DNA of 64,000 nucleotides from an uncultured Rhizobiaceae group bacterium (GCA_947501445.1 CANMVS010000022.1:25933-89932), one strand, 5' to 3'. Counted from the first letter of the stretch, positions 28,517-40,214 are shown. Notes: generated from the sequence alone by a model not told the origin. A program made the numbers and translations.

Positions 28517-28546
28517 AATGGCCGCTACCGGGCGGCCATTGTTTTT
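28517..28546 (+). terminator. Intrinsic terminator after the Pro-rich peptide gene
   Basis: AATGGCCGC (28517-28525) pairs with GCGGCCATT (28532-28540) across a 6-nt loop and is followed by GTTTTT. Confidence 0.85.
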
Positions 28547-28798
28547 GCGCTGCCCGGTTGTTTTCGCACAAAATGGGCCTCTGTGAGCGCATTTCTCCAC
28601 ATTTATGATGGCTCTTACTCAAAAGCATGTACCAAAGCGTGTTGCGAGTCCCACAGACGTATGCTAGACGAACCACGAAATTTCAATCAGAGGCTCTATC
28701 GCTGCGTTTTCTGATTGAAAAATAACGAAACAAATTCAAGGATTTGCAGAGGGTAAAACCGCTGATGCCGAATCCCTGAATGCAGTTCAGAGAATTAT
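28547..28798. promoter_or_regulatory. Upstream region of the atp operon with an 11-bp hairpin
   Basis: No gene is present. At 28681-28691 and 28710-28720 the sequence TTTCAATCAGA pairs perfectly with TCTGATTGAAA across an 18-nt loop, 78 bp before the atpH start. It has no T-run. It may be a leader structure of the atp mRNA or a dyad operator. The promoter itself cannot be placed with confidence. Confidence 0.4.
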
Positions 28799-29365
28799 GT
28801 GCCCGTGGCAGACACATCCATGATGATTTCCAGTGTTGCAGAACGCTATGCGTCATCGCTTTTTGATTTGGCGCTACAGACCAAATCGCAGGCAGGCGTT
28901 GGAGGCGATTTAACCCGTCTTGAAACAATGATTGCCGAAAGTGATGATCTTAAACGGCTGATCAACAGCCCGGTGTTTTCCGCAGACGATCAATATAATG
29001 CAATAACCGCAATTGCAGACAAGGCCGGAATAAAAGGCCTGGTTGGTAATTTTGTGCGGGTGGTTGCAAAGAACCGCCGGTTGTTTGCCATACCGGGTAT
29101 TATTCGGGCATATCGTATTATCGATGCACGGCATCGCGGAGAAATATCCGCTGAAGTCACATCGGCTCATAAGCTCACAGCCGCACAGGCAAAAGAATTG
29201 AAGGTTGCACTCAAAGGTGTAACCGGCAAAGACGTGGCAGTTAATGTCACTGTCGACCCGTCAATTATGGGTGGTCTGATCGTCAAGGTTGGATCGCGTC
29301 AGATTGACACATCTCTTCGCTCCAAATTATCTACCCTTAAGCTTGCACTGAAAGAGGTCGGCTGA
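28799..29365 (+). CDS. atpH: F1F0 ATP synthase delta subunit
   Basis: 188 aa OSCP/delta subunit linking F1 to the peripheral stalk. It begins at GTG 28799 ([26 protein letters not shown]); the ATG at 28797 is in another frame with an early stop. The conserved C-terminal block [25 protein letters not shown] is intact. TGATG at 29363-29367 couples its stop to the atpA start. First gene of a five-gene F1 operon without Fo genes, the alphaproteobacterial arrangement. Confidence 0.95.
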   Translation: MPVADTSMMISSVAERYASSLFDLALQTKSQAGVGGDLTRLETMIAESDDLKRLINSPVFSADDQYNAITAIADKAGIKGLVGNFVRVVAKNRRLFAIPGIIRAYRIIDARHRGEISAEVTSAHKLTAAQAKELKVALKGVTGKDVAVNVTVDPSIMGGLIVKVGSRQIDTSLRSKLSTLKLALKEVG

Positions 29366-30894
29366 TGGATATCCGTGCCGCGGAAATCTCCGCTATACTA
29401 AAAGAACAAATTAAAAATTTCGGCCAGGAGGCAGAAGTCTCCGAAGTCGGTCAGGTATTATCCGTCGGTGACGGTATTGCCCGTGTTTATGGACTGGACA
29501 ATGTTCAGGCCGGTGAAATGGTCGAATTCCCAGGTGGAATTCGGGGCATGGCGCTGAACCTGGAAGCCGACAATGTCGGTGTTGTTATTTTCGGTTCCGA
29601 CAGGGACATCAAGGAAGGCGACACGGTCAAACGTACCGGCTCCATCGTGGATGTGCCAATCGGCAAGGAATTGCTTGGTCGTGTTGTTGATGCCTTGGGT
29701 AATCCGATTGACGGAAAAGGCCCAATCAAAGCAAAGACCCGCACACGTGTGGATGTGAAAGCGCCGGGTATTATCCCGCGTAAATCTGTGCACGAGCCAA
29801 TGTCAACCGGCCTGAAAGCCATTGATGCGCTTATCCCGATCGGTCGTGGTCAGCGTGAGCTTGTCATCGGCGACCGTCAGACCGGCAAAACGGCTATTAT
29901 TCTGGATACATTCCTCAATCAGAAGCCGATCCATGACAATGGTCCGGAAGAGGAAAAGCTCTATTGCGTCTATGTGGCTGTTGGACAGAAACGTTCGACC
30001 GTCGCGCAGTTTGTGAAAGTGCTTGAAGAGCGTGGCGCTCTTGAATATTCCATCATTGTTGCCGCAACGGCCTCTGATCCTGCACCCATGCAGTTTCTGG
30101 CACCATTTGCAGCCTGTGCGATGGGCGAATATTTCCGCGACAACGGCATGCATGCACTGATCGGATATGATGACCTGTCCAAACAGGCTGTCTCGTATCG
30201 TCAGATGTCGCTTCTGCTGCGTCGTCCACCCGGACGTGAAGCCTATCCCGGTGACGTTTTCTATCTTCACTCTCGTCTGCTTGAGCGTTCAGCCAAGTTG
30301 AATGAGGACAATGGCAGTGGTTCGCTTACGGCTTTGCCGGTTATCGAAACACAGGGCAATGATGTATCTGCCTTTATTCCAACCAACGTGATTTCGATCA
30401 CGGATGGTCAGATCTTCCTTGAAACAGATTTGTTCTATCAGGGCATTCGCCCGGCTGTGAATGTTGGTCTGTCGGTGTCTCGCGTGGGATCATCTGCACA
30501 GGTCAAGGCCATGAAGCAGGTTGCCGGATCGATTAAGGGTGAGCTTGCCCAGTATCGTGAAATGGCTGCCTTTGCTCAGTTTGGTTCTGATCTGGATGCC
30601 TCGACGCAGCGTTTGCTCAATCGTGGATCACGTCTGACCGAGCTGTTGAAACAACCGCAGTTCTCGCCGTTGAAAACGGAAGAGCAGGTCGCAGTGATCT
30701 ATGCGGGTGTGAACGGTTATCTCGATGACCTGCCGGTCAATGAAGTCGGTCGGTTTGAAGAAGGTCTTCTTGCCCACATGCGTGCTGATGGTAAGGACGT
30801 TCTGGAAGCTATTCGGGCGGAAAAAGCCTTGAGTGATGATGTCAAGAAGCAGCTGGTTGCTGCAATTGACGCCTTTGCCAAGTCTTTTGCCTGA
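29365..30894 (+). CDS. atpA: F1F0 ATP synthase alpha subunit
   Basis: 509 aa, full length. It has the Walker [11 protein letters not shown] (residues about 169-178), the N-terminal beta-barrel ([25 protein letters not shown]) and the signature [17 protein letters not shown]. It is the non-catalytic nucleotide-binding subunit of F1 at the inner membrane. Its start shares one base with the atpH stop. Confidence 0.98.
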   Translation: MDIRAAEISAILKEQIKNFGQEAEVSEVGQVLSVGDGIARVYGLDNVQAGEMVEFPGGIRGMALNLEADNVGVVIFGSDRDIKEGDTVKRTGSIVDVPIGKELLGRVVDALGNPIDGKGPIKAKTRTRVDVKAPGIIPRKSVHEPMSTGLKAIDALIPIGRGQRELVIGDRQTGKTAIILDTFLNQKPIHDNGPEEEKLYCVYVAVGQKRSTVAQFVKVLEERGALEYSIIVAATASDPAPMQFLAPFAACAMGEYFRDNGMHALIGYDDLSKQAVSYRQMSLLLRRPPGREAYPGDVFYLHSRLLERSAKLNEDNGSGSLTALPVIETQGNDVSAFIPTNVISITDGQIFLETDLFYQGIRPAVNVGLSVSRVGSSAQVKAMKQVAGSIKGELAQYREMAAFAQFGSDLDASTQRLLNRGSRLTELLKQPQFSPLKTEEQVAVIYAGVNGYLDDLPVNEVGRFEEGLLAHMRADGKDVLEAIRAEKALSDDVKKQLVAAIDAFAKSFA

Positions 30895-30936
30895 ATAGAT
30901 AGAGCAGACGGAACCCAAGGAACGGACGGATAACGG

Positions 30937-31824
30937 ATGCCTTCACTTAAGGATCTGAGAAACCGGATCGCCTCTGTTAAGGCGACGCAGAAAATAACCA
31001 AGGCGATGCAAATGGTCGCCGCGGCTAAACTGCGTCGTGCGCAGGAGGCGGCCGAGGCAGCTCGGCCATACTCCCAGCGAATGGGTGCGGTACTGGCAAA
31101 TATTGCCGGTGCGGTAACCGGTGGAGACGATACGCCACGTTTGATGGCCGGCACCGGCAGCGATCAGACGCACCTTTTGGTCGTCTGTACTGCCGAGCGT
31201 GGTCTGTGTGGTGGTTTCAACTCACAGATTGCCCGGCTTGCGCGCGAGAGAACCAGAGCTTTGCTTGATGATGGCAAGGATGTAAAAATCCTCTGCGTTG
31301 GCAAAAAAGGCTATGATATCTTGCGCCGGGAATTTGACACGCACATCATTGACCGGGTTGACCTGCGCGAAGTCAAGCGGGTCGGTTTTGTCAATGCTGA
31401 TGCCATCGCAAAGCAGGTCATCGGTCTATTTGATGAGGGCGCATTTGACGTATGCACCCTGTTCTATTCGGAATTCAAATCGGTTATCAGCCAGATTCCC
31501 ACTGCCCTGCAGATCATACCCGCAAGTGCACCGGCAATCGAGACGGAAGCCGGTGGTGAAGCCGATATGGCGGTTTATGACTATGAGCCGGATGCAGCAT
31601 CCATTCTGGGTGATTTGATACCGCGTAACATAGCCGTCCAGATTTTCCGCGCATTGCTGGAAAACAGTGCCTCTGAACAGGGCGCTCGCATGAGTGCCAT
31701 GGACAGTGCGACACGTAATGCTGGTGAAATGATCGACAAATTGACGCTGAGCTACAACCGCCAGCGTCAGGCGCAGATCACCAAGGAACTGATTGAAATT
31801 ATTTCGGGCGCGGAAGCGCTGTAA
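30937..31824 (+). CDS. atpG: F1F0 ATP synthase gamma subunit
   Basis: 295 aa central-stalk subunit. The N-terminal helix [31 protein letters not shown] and the C-terminal helix with [30 protein letters not shown] are both typical. The middle Rossmann-like domain has [14 protein letters not shown]. It is 42 bp after atpA. Confidence 0.97.
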   Translation: MPSLKDLRNRIASVKATQKITKAMQMVAAAKLRRAQEAAEAARPYSQRMGAVLANIAGAVTGGDDTPRLMAGTGSDQTHLLVVCTAERGLCGGFNSQIARLARERTRALLDDGKDVKILCVGKKGYDILRREFDTHIIDRVDLREVKRVGFVNADAIAKQVIGLFDEGAFDVCTLFYSEFKSVISQIPTALQIIPASAPAIETEAGGEADMAVYDYEPDAASILGDLIPRNIAVQIFRALLENSASEQGARMSAMDSATRNAGEMIDKLTLSYNRQRQAQITKELIEIISGAEAL

Positions 31825-31846
31825 GGCTCTGAAAGAGGGTATTTAA

Positions 31847-33376
<1,530 letters not shown>

Positions 33377-33445
33377 TTTACTTTTGAGGCAGGCGGCCTG
33401 CTACAGGTCGCCTGTTGTCTCGAACTGAATGGTAAAGTGACCTAA

Positions 33446-33844
33446 ATGGCTGAGAATTTTACATTTGAGCTCGTTTCTCCAGAGCGCCTGCTTCTTTCTG
33501 AAGCGGCTAGTGAAGTCATTCTGCCGGGAACCGACGGTGAAATGACTGTCATGCCCAGCCATGCGCCTGTCATGACAACAATCAAACCCGGCATTGTTCA
33601 GGTCAAGTCAGCCGAAGGCAAGACGGATCGCTATGTTGTCTTTGGTGGTTTTGCTGATATCCTGCCTGAAGGGTGTACCTTGCTGGCTGAATCGGCGGTG
33701 CATGTTGATGACATAGATCATGACGATCTTGCCAAACGTATTCAGGATGCGCGCGAAGACCTTGCAGATGCCAAGAGTGATGCGGACAAGACCCGAATTT
33801 CGCAACATCTGGATCATCTGACAACATTGCAGAATGCGTTCTGA
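33446..33844 (+). CDS. atpC: F1F0 ATP synthase epsilon subunit
   Basis: 132 aa. The N-terminal beta-sandwich FELVSPERLLLSEAASEVILPGTDGEMTVMPSHAPV and a short C-terminal helical part are present. Last gene of the atp operon, 69 bp after atpD and followed by an intrinsic terminator. Confidence 0.96.
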   Translation: MAENFTFELVSPERLLLSEAASEVILPGTDGEMTVMPSHAPVMTTIKPGIVQVKSAEGKTDRYVVFGGFADILPEGCTLLAESAVHVDDIDHDDLAKRIQDAREDLADAKSDADKTRISQHLDHLTTLQNAF

Positions 33845-33867
33845 AAGTAGCAATAGTGCAATTGTTT

Positions 33868-33896
33868 TTAAAAGCGGGCCCAGGTCCGCTTTTTTG
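33868..33896. terminator. Bidirectional intrinsic terminator after atpC
   Basis: AAAAGCGGGCC pairs with GGTCCGCTTTT around a short loop and runs into TTTTTT on the + strand. On the minus strand the stem is followed by TTTTTAAAAAC, so it can also end the convergent racemase-rppH transcript. Confidence 0.85.
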
Positions 33897-33925
33897 TTGT
33901 TTGTCGCAACCTCTTGCCAGATCCG

Positions 33926-34630
33926 TTACGTTTTTGGCGCCGCGATAGCACGGTCTACGGCCGCCGTCGCATGCAGGCCAGTCGTATCATAAATCGGCAG
34001 GGTGCTGTTGGTGGTATCAACCACCATGGTGATTTCAGTGCAGCCCAATATGACGCTGTCACAGTCGCGTTCGCGCAGCGCTGAAATGCAGGCAGCAAAT
34101 CTGTTTCTTGCCTGTTGGGTAACGGTTCCGACGCATAATTCTTCGTAGATAATGCGATGGATATCGAGCCTGTCGGGTTCCTCTGGAACAACAACTTCCA
34201 CATCAAACAGTGTTTCAAGCCGCTGACGATAGAATTTTTCCTCCATGGTAAATCGCGTACCCAGCAATCCCACCTTGTTTCTGCGGTCCGAAATCAACGC
34301 GTGTCCCGTTGGATCAACAATATGCAGCACTGGCAGGCCGCAGGTCTCTTCGAGCGCGTCGGCGACCTTATGCATTGTATTGGTTGCGATGATGATGAAA
34401 TCGGCGCCACCGTTCCGCAGGCCAACTGCAGCGGTGCTCAGTTGATCCGACAATTGCTGCCAGTCCCCCTCATGCTGCAGTTTTTCAATCCCCTGGAAAT
34501 CGACGGAATGCAATAAAACCCTGGCTGAATGAAGACCGCCAAGACGTTCAGCCACCGCTTCATTCATCAGACGGTAGTAAAGCGCGCTGGATTGCCAGCT
34601 CATGCCACCAAGCATGCCAATGAGCTGCAT
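33926..34630 (-). CDS. Aspartate/glutamate racemase family protein (YgeA-type)
   Basis: 234 aa. [20 protein letters not shown] is the family N-terminus. One of the two catalytic positions is Thr in TNTMH (residues 83-87); the other is Cys197 in ILGCTEI. This Thr/Cys pair instead of Cys/Cys is the pattern of the broad-specificity racemase YgeA rather than of glutamate racemase MurI. It probably supplies D-amino acids; the substrate is not determined. Its ATG shares one base with the rppH stop (TGATG), so the two are coupled. Confidence 0.85.
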   Translation of the reverse strand: MQLIGMLGGMSWQSSALYYRLMNEAVAERLGGLHSARVLLHSVDFQGIEKLQHEGDWQQLSDQLSTAAVGLRNGGADFIIIATNTMHKVADALEETCGLPVLHIVDPTGHALISDRRNKVGLLGTRFTMEEKFYRQRLETLFDVEVVVPEEPDRLDIHRIIYEELCVGTVTQQARNRFAACISALRERDCDSVILGCTEITMVVDTTNSTLPIYDTTGLHATAAVDRAIAAPKT

Positions 34631-35154
34631 CAGCTTTCATCCGCAAGATGTGAAAATTCGGCTACCACAGCCTCATATACGTGGCGCTTGAAGGGCACAA
34701 TGAGATCGGGCAGGGCGTGCAATGGCAACCATTTCCACTGATCGAATTCAGCCTCATGACCACCGGGCGGCGGGTTGATGGCGATCTCACGTTCATCACC
34801 CTCAAATCTAAAGGCAAACCAACGCTGGGTCTGGCCGCGGTACTTCCCTTTAAGGGCTATGCCCATGAGATCCGGCGGCAGATCGTAGTTTATCCAATCG
34901 GATGCTTCTGCGAGCAGAGAAACACTATGGATGCCGGTTTCTTCCATCAATTCACGCCTGGCGGCTGTCAACGGGTCTTCGCCCTTGTCGATGCCGCCCT
35001 GTGGCAATTGCCAATGTTCCTGCGTGTTGGACAGTTCGCCCTTTTCAATGACGATGCGACGTCCGGTCCAAACCAGACCTTGATGATTAAGAACGACCAA
35101 ACCCACGCAGGGACGGTAAGGCAGATCATCCGGCGAAACATCGATTTGTGACAT
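34630..35154 (-). CDS. rppH: RNA 5'-pyrophosphohydrolase (Nudix)
   Basis: 174 aa. The Nudix box [20 protein letters not shown] begins at residue 53 and continues with TGIHSV. The N-terminus [21 protein letters not shown] and the PQGGID block are those of RppH/IalA, which removes pyrophosphate from mRNA 5' ends and starts decay. It lies between the DUF610 gene (3 bp upstream) and the racemase in the block rppH-DUF610-ctpA-envC. Confidence 0.95.
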   Translation of the reverse strand: MSQIDVSPDDLPYRPCVGLVVLNHQGLVWTGRRIVIEKGELSNTQEHWQLPQGGIDKGEDPLTAARRELMEETGIHSVSLLAEASDWINYDLPPDLMGIALKGKYRGQTQRWFAFRFEGDEREIAINPPPGGHEAEFDQWKWLPLHALPDLIVPFKRHVYEAVVAEFSHLADES

Positions 35155-35157
35155 GGC

Positions 35158-36378
35158 TCAGAATTTCTCCGGATCTTCAACAAGTGCAGATATTGCAACT
35201 ATTTCGATGCCCCGCGCCTTGGCTTCATTGGCCCATGCTGCCACGGCATCAACACTCGTTGCAAACGCAGAAGCGGTGGCAATGGCAGAGCCGTTGCGAC
35301 GGGCAATGCGTTCCGCCTCATCGAGTTTCTTCATAATTTCACCCCGATTGACCTGACTGTCGACGACGATGTCGGCTGCTGCAAAGGGGACACCCACCGC
35401 AGAGGCAAGCGGCTGTGTAAGGTTCTGGGCGGATGTGCCATCATCAAGAAACAGCAGGCCCCGCTTGGCCAGATCACGCATGACGGGTTCAGTTGCATCG
35501 GCGTTGGCCAGGAAACGTCCGCCCATGAAATTCATGATGCCGGTATAGTTGGTAATGCGTGCCATTGCCCAATGCAGATCGGAAAGATTCTGCTTGGTAC
35601 CGTCCTCAATGATAAGCGTATGGGGTCCCGGGTCGTTGCGCGGATAGTCAAAGGGTTCAAAGGGAACCTGCAAAATGATCTCGTGGCCGTTGCGTCGTGC
35701 CTCTTGAAGCCAGCGCTGAAGACTGTTGCCACTTGCGGCAAAAGCAAGGGTGATTTCTTCCGGAAGCGTGTCGATGGCATATTGGGTTCCGGTCTGACTG
35801 AGTCCAAGGCCACCCACTACAATGGCAATGCGGGTGCCACGTGCGCCGGACCAGGGCCGCGCATAGGCATCAAGGGCGCGGGTGCCGTCCTCTCCGCGTA
35901 TCGGCAGCCGGCCGAAATCAGAGTTTTCGAGCAACTCGGGTACAGGCAGATGCGCCATGCGCGCATCCTGCCCAACGCTGCCGACACCGGACAATACCAA
36001 AGGTCCATCTGTATCACGCTCACGTGGGGAGACGGTGGTGACAATCTCACCCTCGCGCGTCAGTGTTGTGGAAATATCGGCACCGGAATTACCTGAAAGT
36101 GACTTGTTGCGGCTGCTGGCTGAACCCTGGTCATCGTCAGTTGATGACGCAGGTGCTGCTGTCGGTGCGGCTGGTTCTATCTGTGCAAGAACCGGATTTT
36201 TGGTTGGAATGATGTGCTGACGCAGCGCGTCATTTTGCAGAGCTATAAAACCGGCCGCAGCAAGGATGACGCATGATGCCAGTATGATCCACCGGCCTGG
36301 CGATAAAAAACGACCAGTCGGCGCGCGTTTTTTGCGGTTCTGACCAAGCGGTTTATCGAGTTCGGAACCTGTTTCCAC
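35158..36378 (-). CDS. Divergent polysaccharide deacetylase family protein (DUF610/YibQ)
   Basis: 406 aa. A basic N-terminus precedes one transmembrane anchor (WIILASCVILAAAGFIAL, residues about 30-48), then a Pro/Ala/Ser-rich linker to about 190. The C-terminal domain (IAIVVGGLGLSQTGTQYAID, HEIILQVPFEPFDYPRNDPG, IMNFMGGRFLANADATEPVM) is the DUF610 NodB-fold without the full set of metal ligands. Probably periplasmic, cell-envelope related. It belongs to the ctpA/envC run. Confidence 0.88.
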   Translation of the reverse strand: METGSELDKPLGQNRKKRAPTGRFLSPGRWIILASCVILAAAGFIALQNDALRQHIIPTKNPVLAQIEPAAPTAAPASSTDDDQGSASSRNKSLSGNSGADISTTLTREGEIVTTVSPRERDTDGPLVLSGVGSVGQDARMAHLPVPELLENSDFGRLPIRGEDGTRALDAYARPWSGARGTRIAIVVGGLGLSQTGTQYAIDTLPEEITLAFAASGNSLQRWLQEARRNGHEIILQVPFEPFDYPRNDPGPHTLIIEDGTKQNLSDLHWAMARITNYTGIMNFMGGRFLANADATEPVMRDLAKRGLLFLDDGTSAQNLTQPLASAVGVPFAAADIVVDSQVNRGEIMKKLDEAERIARRNGSAIATASAFATSVDAVAAWANEAKARGIEIVAISALVEDPEKF

Positions 36379-36398
36379 AGTCAGCGCCAGTTTCGGCT

Positions 36399-36497
36399 GG
36401 ACCGTTTCACGTTTTGTCAGAAACGGGATAACGGTGTCGGCCTTTGATTTTGTTGATGCATTCAGGTTTTGCCGTACCCGTCAAAACCTGAATTGCT
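36399..36497 (+). repeat. RIME-like dispersed element, copy 4
   Basis: Begins GGACCGTTTCACGTTTTGTC, then AGAAACGGGATAACGGTGTC and TTTGTTGATGCATTCAGG, and ends CCGTCAAAACCTGAATTGCT. Two hairpins: CCGTTTC/GAAACGG (11-nt loop) and ATTCAGGTTTTG/CAAAACCTGAAT (12-bp stem with one mismatch). It sits between the DUF610 and ctpA genes, both on the minus strand. Confidence 0.9.
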
Positions 36498-36607
36498 CTC
36501 GTTTAATCTGCTACCGGAGTGCGTGAGCTCCCAGTTCGGTGACGGGGCCATCCCGGTTTACCAGGTGGCCCCATACCCTATTCGGTTTTGCGGTCGACCT
36601 TGTCAAC

Positions 36608-37939
36608 CTATTTGTCGGTTTTTGCCGCCTGATCCGCATTGGGTGGAAAGGCAGGATCGGTCTTTTCGCCGCGAAGCAGCTCCAGTGCATAGCCCAACTG
36701 CTCATCATCTTCAGCTTCTGGCGGCACATAGGCGATGGAACCTGAACCTTCGTCAGTTTCGTCCTGACCCTGAATATGTCCACGCAATTCCGACTCTCCG
36801 GTTTCGCGCACGCGTCCCTTCAGTTCTTCGGGAAGCGGCTGCTGAACGATGATGTCAGGTTTGATGCCGGTGCCCTGGATCGATTTGCCGGACGGGGTGT
36901 AGTAGAGCGCAGTCGTCAAGCGCAACGCACCATGATCACCCAGCGGTATGATGGTCTGAACCGACCCCTTGCCGAATGATCGTGTACCAATAACGGTTGC
37001 GCGTTTGTGATCCTGCAGTGCACCGGCCACAATCTCTGATGCGCTGGCAGAACCGCCATTGACAAGCACGATAACCGGTTTGCCGTCCGTCAGATCACCA
37101 GGCCTTGAATTGTAGCGCCGTGTCTCTTCCGCATTGCGCCCACGGGTCGATACGATTTCGCCGCGATCCAGGAAGGCATCGGATACATTGATCGCCTGAT
37201 CAAGCAGACCACCCGGGTTCAGCCTCAGATCGAGAACGTAACCTTTAAGTTTATCCGCAGGCACCTCCTCGTTGATCTTCTTAATTGCTGCATCAAGATC
37301 GTTGTAGGTTTTCTCTGTAAATGAGATTACGCGGATATAGCCGACATCGTCTTCAACTCTAAATTTGACGGCTTTGACCTTGATGATCGCGCGGGTAATT
37401 TCAATTTCGATCGGTGCATCGGCGCCTTCACGCAGGACAGTCAGATTGATGGAGGATCCGACCGGACCACGCATCTTGTCAACAGCCTGTGAAAGGTTCA
37501 GGCCCCGTACGGCCTCACCGTTGATTTCCGAGATCAGGTCACCAGCAAGTACACCGGCCTTTGATGCGGGTGTATCGTCGATGGGGGTGATGACTTTTAC
37601 AAGTTCACTGTCCCGATCCAGGGTGACTTCAATGCCAAGCCCGCCAAATTCACCGCGGGTCTGGGAACGCATGTCATTGGCGTCGTCAGCATTGAGGTAA
37701 CTGGAATGCGGATCCAGCGACGTCAGCATGCCGTTGATGGCATTTTCGACCAGATCTTTTTCTTCCGGTGGGGTGACATATTGCGCACGAACACGCTCGA
37801 AAACATCACCGAAAATCGTTAACTGCTTGTAGGTTTCCGAATTTGCGGCAACGGCACTTGTGCCGGCATATTGCAGAGCGCTGACAGATACACCACCTAT
37901 CAGAACACCTGCAGCGATGAGAGACACTTTACGAATCAT
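36608..37939 (-). CDS. ctpA: C-terminal processing peptidase (S41, CtpA)
   Basis: 443 aa from ATG 37939 (MIRKVSLIAAGVLIGG), preceded by GGAAGGG; the frame extends to 38110 but overlaps envC heavily. It has a signal peptide, a PDZ domain (EFGGLGIEVTLDRDSELVKV, about 100-170) and an S41 catalytic domain. The Ser is in NGGSASASEIVAGALQDH and the Lys in FGKGSVQTIIPL. It is a periplasmic protease acting on C-termini of envelope proteins. It overlaps the upstream envC gene by 11 bp. Confidence 0.96.
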   Translation of the reverse strand: MIRKVSLIAAGVLIGGVSVSALQYAGTSAVAANSETYKQLTIFGDVFERVRAQYVTPPEEKDLVENAINGMLTSLDPHSSYLNADDANDMRSQTRGEFGGLGIEVTLDRDSELVKVITPIDDTPASKAGVLAGDLISEINGEAVRGLNLSQAVDKMRGPVGSSINLTVLREGADAPIEIEITRAIIKVKAVKFRVEDDVGYIRVISFTEKTYNDLDAAIKKINEEVPADKLKGYVLDLRLNPGGLLDQAINVSDAFLDRGEIVSTRGRNAEETRRYNSRPGDLTDGKPVIVLVNGGSASASEIVAGALQDHKRATVIGTRSFGKGSVQTIIPLGDHGALRLTTALYYTPSGKSIQGTGIKPDIIVQQPLPEELKGRVRETGESELRGHIQGQDETDEGSGSIAYVPPEAEDDEQLGYALELLRGEKTDPAFPPNADQAAKTDK

Positions 37940-39410
37940 TGCGTACCCTTCCAGAAGCACTTTTGACCCACCACGGGGCCGGATCAACGGGTTTACCATT
38001 CTTTCTAAATTCAATGTAGAGCGTTGGCTCCGATGAGGCCAGAGCCAATGCTGTTGCCGATGCAAGCTTTGTTGTTCCCATCCGGCCAATGGGTTCGCCA
38101 GCAACCACAAACTGGCCGATATCGGCGTTGACGCTGCTCATGCCAGCCATGACGAGATGATATTTGTCTCCGGCATTAAGAATGATCAACTGACCATAGG
38201 AACGAAACGGCCCTGAATATACCACCCATCCGTCCGCTGGCGCTGTAACAATTGCGTCAGGACCAGTTGATACCATCATGCCCTTGAGCGGCTGTCCGGT
38301 CCCATCATCGTCTCCAAAGCCAAATGCCGGTGTGCCTGCCACCGGCAATTCCAGCTTTTTCTTCAATTTGGAAAATGCAAAGGCTGGCGCAATGCGGCTC
38401 GCATCAGGTGTGGTGTTGCGGGCTCGTGTGCGGGCAGCCTGACGTTGTTTTTGAGTTTCTGCGGCCCGTTCCTCCTCTGCCCGCTGTGCCGCCTCGGCAG
38501 CACGGCGTACAGAGTCAATTTCCTGCCCCAGTGAAGCGATCAGTTCTTCCATGTTTTCGGCCCGATCAGCCAGTTTCTTGGACTGATTGGCCTCATTTGC
38601 CAGTTTTTCGCGGTTTTGCTCAGTGAGTTTGCTTTTTTCGGTGAGCAGAAGCGTTAGTTTTTCTTCTTCCTCGGCCTGCTCCTCCAGTACAGTCAGCAAC
38701 TGTTCCCGCTCATTGCTGATTGAGGCGCGCACGTCAGACAGCTCCTGCAGATCGGTAATCAGTGTTTGCGTCTGCTCTCGGATTTCCGGCACTACAGCAC
38801 CAAGCAGGATGGCGCTGCGCACGGAGGACAATGCATCTTCCGGACTGACAAGCAGCGCCGGCGGTGGATTTCGGCCCATTCTTTGCAGGGCGGCGAGGAC
38901 TTCAGCCAGCGTGCCGCGTCGTGCTTTGAGTGATGTGCGCAAATCACCCTGGCGTTTGCTCAGGCTGGCGAGCCGCAATTCGCTTTCAGATACGTCTTCG
39001 CTCAGCTTCTTTTGTGTTTTGGCGCTTTGAACCAGCGCTGTACGAACAGTCGCCTGATCTTTCTTCAACGCATTGATATCGGCTTCAAGCTTCTGGCGTT
39101 TTTCCTGGGACACGACGATATCGGCGGTGATTTTCTCAAGCTCACCAAGGCTTTTGATACGCTTTTTGTTGAGTGAGTCTATTTCGGCTGGTGGGGTCCG
39201 ATTGGCTTTTTCGTCCAGCTGTGTCTGCGCCGCCGCGATACCATCAGGACCCAGGGTGATCATGGCTGTCAAAACAAGAAGTGTTACCCGGACTGCAATG
39301 CGAGAATGCCAGGCGGCGGTCCTAATATCAGATCGTTGGACGCATGTTTGACCCGACCGACACTGACCGTGCCGTTCGTGACGGGAAAAACTACGCAGAT
39401 TGATCTTCAT
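37929..39410 (-). CDS. envC: EnvC-like murein hydrolase activator (degenerate LytM/M23)
   Basis: 493 aa. A membrane/signal segment lies near residues 40-62. A long coiled coil (about 65-330, rich in E, K, R, Q) is followed by a C-terminal LytM domain (LKGMMVSTGPDAIVTAPADG, YGQLIILNAGDKYHLVMAGM, LYIEFRKNGKPVDPAPWW). The zinc ligands of active M23 peptidases are not all present, as in EnvC, which activates amidases at the septum rather than cutting murein itself. It ends inside the ctpA start. In rhizobia rlmH usually lies next to it, but here 7.4 kb separate the two. Confidence 0.9.
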   Translation of the reverse strand: MKINLRSFSRHERHGQCRSGQTCVQRSDIRTAAWHSRIAVRVTLLVLTAMITLGPDGIAAAQTQLDEKANRTPPAEIDSLNKKRIKSLGELEKITADIVVSQEKRQKLEADINALKKDQATVRTALVQSAKTQKKLSEDVSESELRLASLSKRQGDLRTSLKARRGTLAEVLAALQRMGRNPPPALLVSPEDALSSVRSAILLGAVVPEIREQTQTLITDLQELSDVRASISNEREQLLTVLEEQAEEEEKLTLLLTEKSKLTEQNREKLANEANQSKKLADRAENMEELIASLGQEIDSVRRAAEAAQRAEEERAAETQKQRQAARTRARNTTPDASRIAPAFAFSKLKKKLELPVAGTPAFGFGDDDGTGQPLKGMMVSTGPDAIVTAPADGWVVYSGPFRSYGQLIILNAGDKYHLVMAGMSSVNADIGQFVVAGEPIGRMGTTKLASATALALASSEPTLYIEFRKNGKPVDPAPWWVKSASGRVRNDS

Positions 39411-39614
39411 TTTGCGAATCAGCAGCCTGTTTGTCTTTGTACACCTTCCACCATAATCCGACGCTCACGCGACGCAATGTGCGAAATAAAGCGCTTTGCC
39501 GTTTACCCGCGTCCCGGAAATGGCGAAAAGGCCCCAATCGGCAGGCATTTGGTTTTGTCTGACAGGCAAGAATGGCTTTGATAAGGCAGGATGATAAAGC
39601 GTGACAGCTGACTC

Positions 39615-39716
39615 TAGACCGTTTCACGTTTTGTCAGAAATGGGACAACGGTGACGGCCTTTGATTTTGTTGATGCATTCAGTTTTTAACGATTCCGTCA
39701 AAACCTGAATTGCTCT
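39615..39716 (+). repeat. RIME-like dispersed element, copy 5
   Basis: Begins TAGACCGTTTCACGTTTTGT, then CAGAAATGGGACAACGGTGA and TTGTTGATGCATTCAG, and ends CCGTCAAAACCTGAATTGCT. It is the only notable content of the 327-bp gap 39411-39737 and marks the left edge of the accessory block inserted between envC and rlmH. Confidence 0.88.
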
Positions 39717-39737
39717 ATCGGACTTTATGACGGGACT

Positions 39738-40214
39738 TTATGTCTGATCCAGTTCGCGCGTCAATAAATGCAGGGATTCGATAAATGAAGTATCCTTATA
39801 TCCCTCGCACACCAGAATTGCCGACAAATGCAGTTTGCCTGATTCACCGCAGCGGATCGCCCGAATGCATGCCATCAGATGGGCTTCATTCCGGGTGAGC
39901 CTGTTCTTGCAGCAGGTGCAAAACGGATTGCAGAACTGGAAAATGCTGCGTCGGGACGTTCGCATTGTCCTGACGACTTTCAGACACAGCCAGGCGATCC
40001 TTGGACCCTTGCTCTGACCAAATACAAGAACCGCGGCATCCATGCCCTTTTCCCATAATGTGCAGTTGGCAGAGGCGTATGACGCGAAGTAGCAGCGCAT
40101 GATGAATAATGCGCCTAACTCATCGTGCAAATATTCATCTGTCGTCAGGGGATCCTGAATTTCACTGTAACCGCGTGGTAATAGTCCTGGCCCTGAAGGT
40201 CGTACTTTGCTCAT
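39738..40214 (-). CDS. Cys-rich protein of unknown function linked to the iron ABC operon
   Basis: 158 aa, not recognised. A cysteine cluster FCNPFCTCCKNRLTRNEAHL (about 93-112) with further Cys in MACIRAIRCGESG suggests metal or Fe-S binding. No signal peptide or membrane segment is visible, so it is likely cytoplasmic. It is the last gene of the minus-strand run substrate-binding protein, permease, ATPase, starting 45 bp after the ATPase stop. A role in handling the imported iron or siderophore is an inference from position and cysteines. Confidence 0.6.
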   Translation of the reverse strand: MSKVRPSGPGLLPRGYSEIQDPLTTDEYLHDELGALFIMRCYFASYASANCTLWEKGMDAAVLVFGQSKGPRIAWLCLKVVRTMRTSRRSIFQFCNPFCTCCKNRLTRNEAHLMACIRAIRCGESGKLHLSAILVCEGYKDTSFIESLHLLTRELDQT

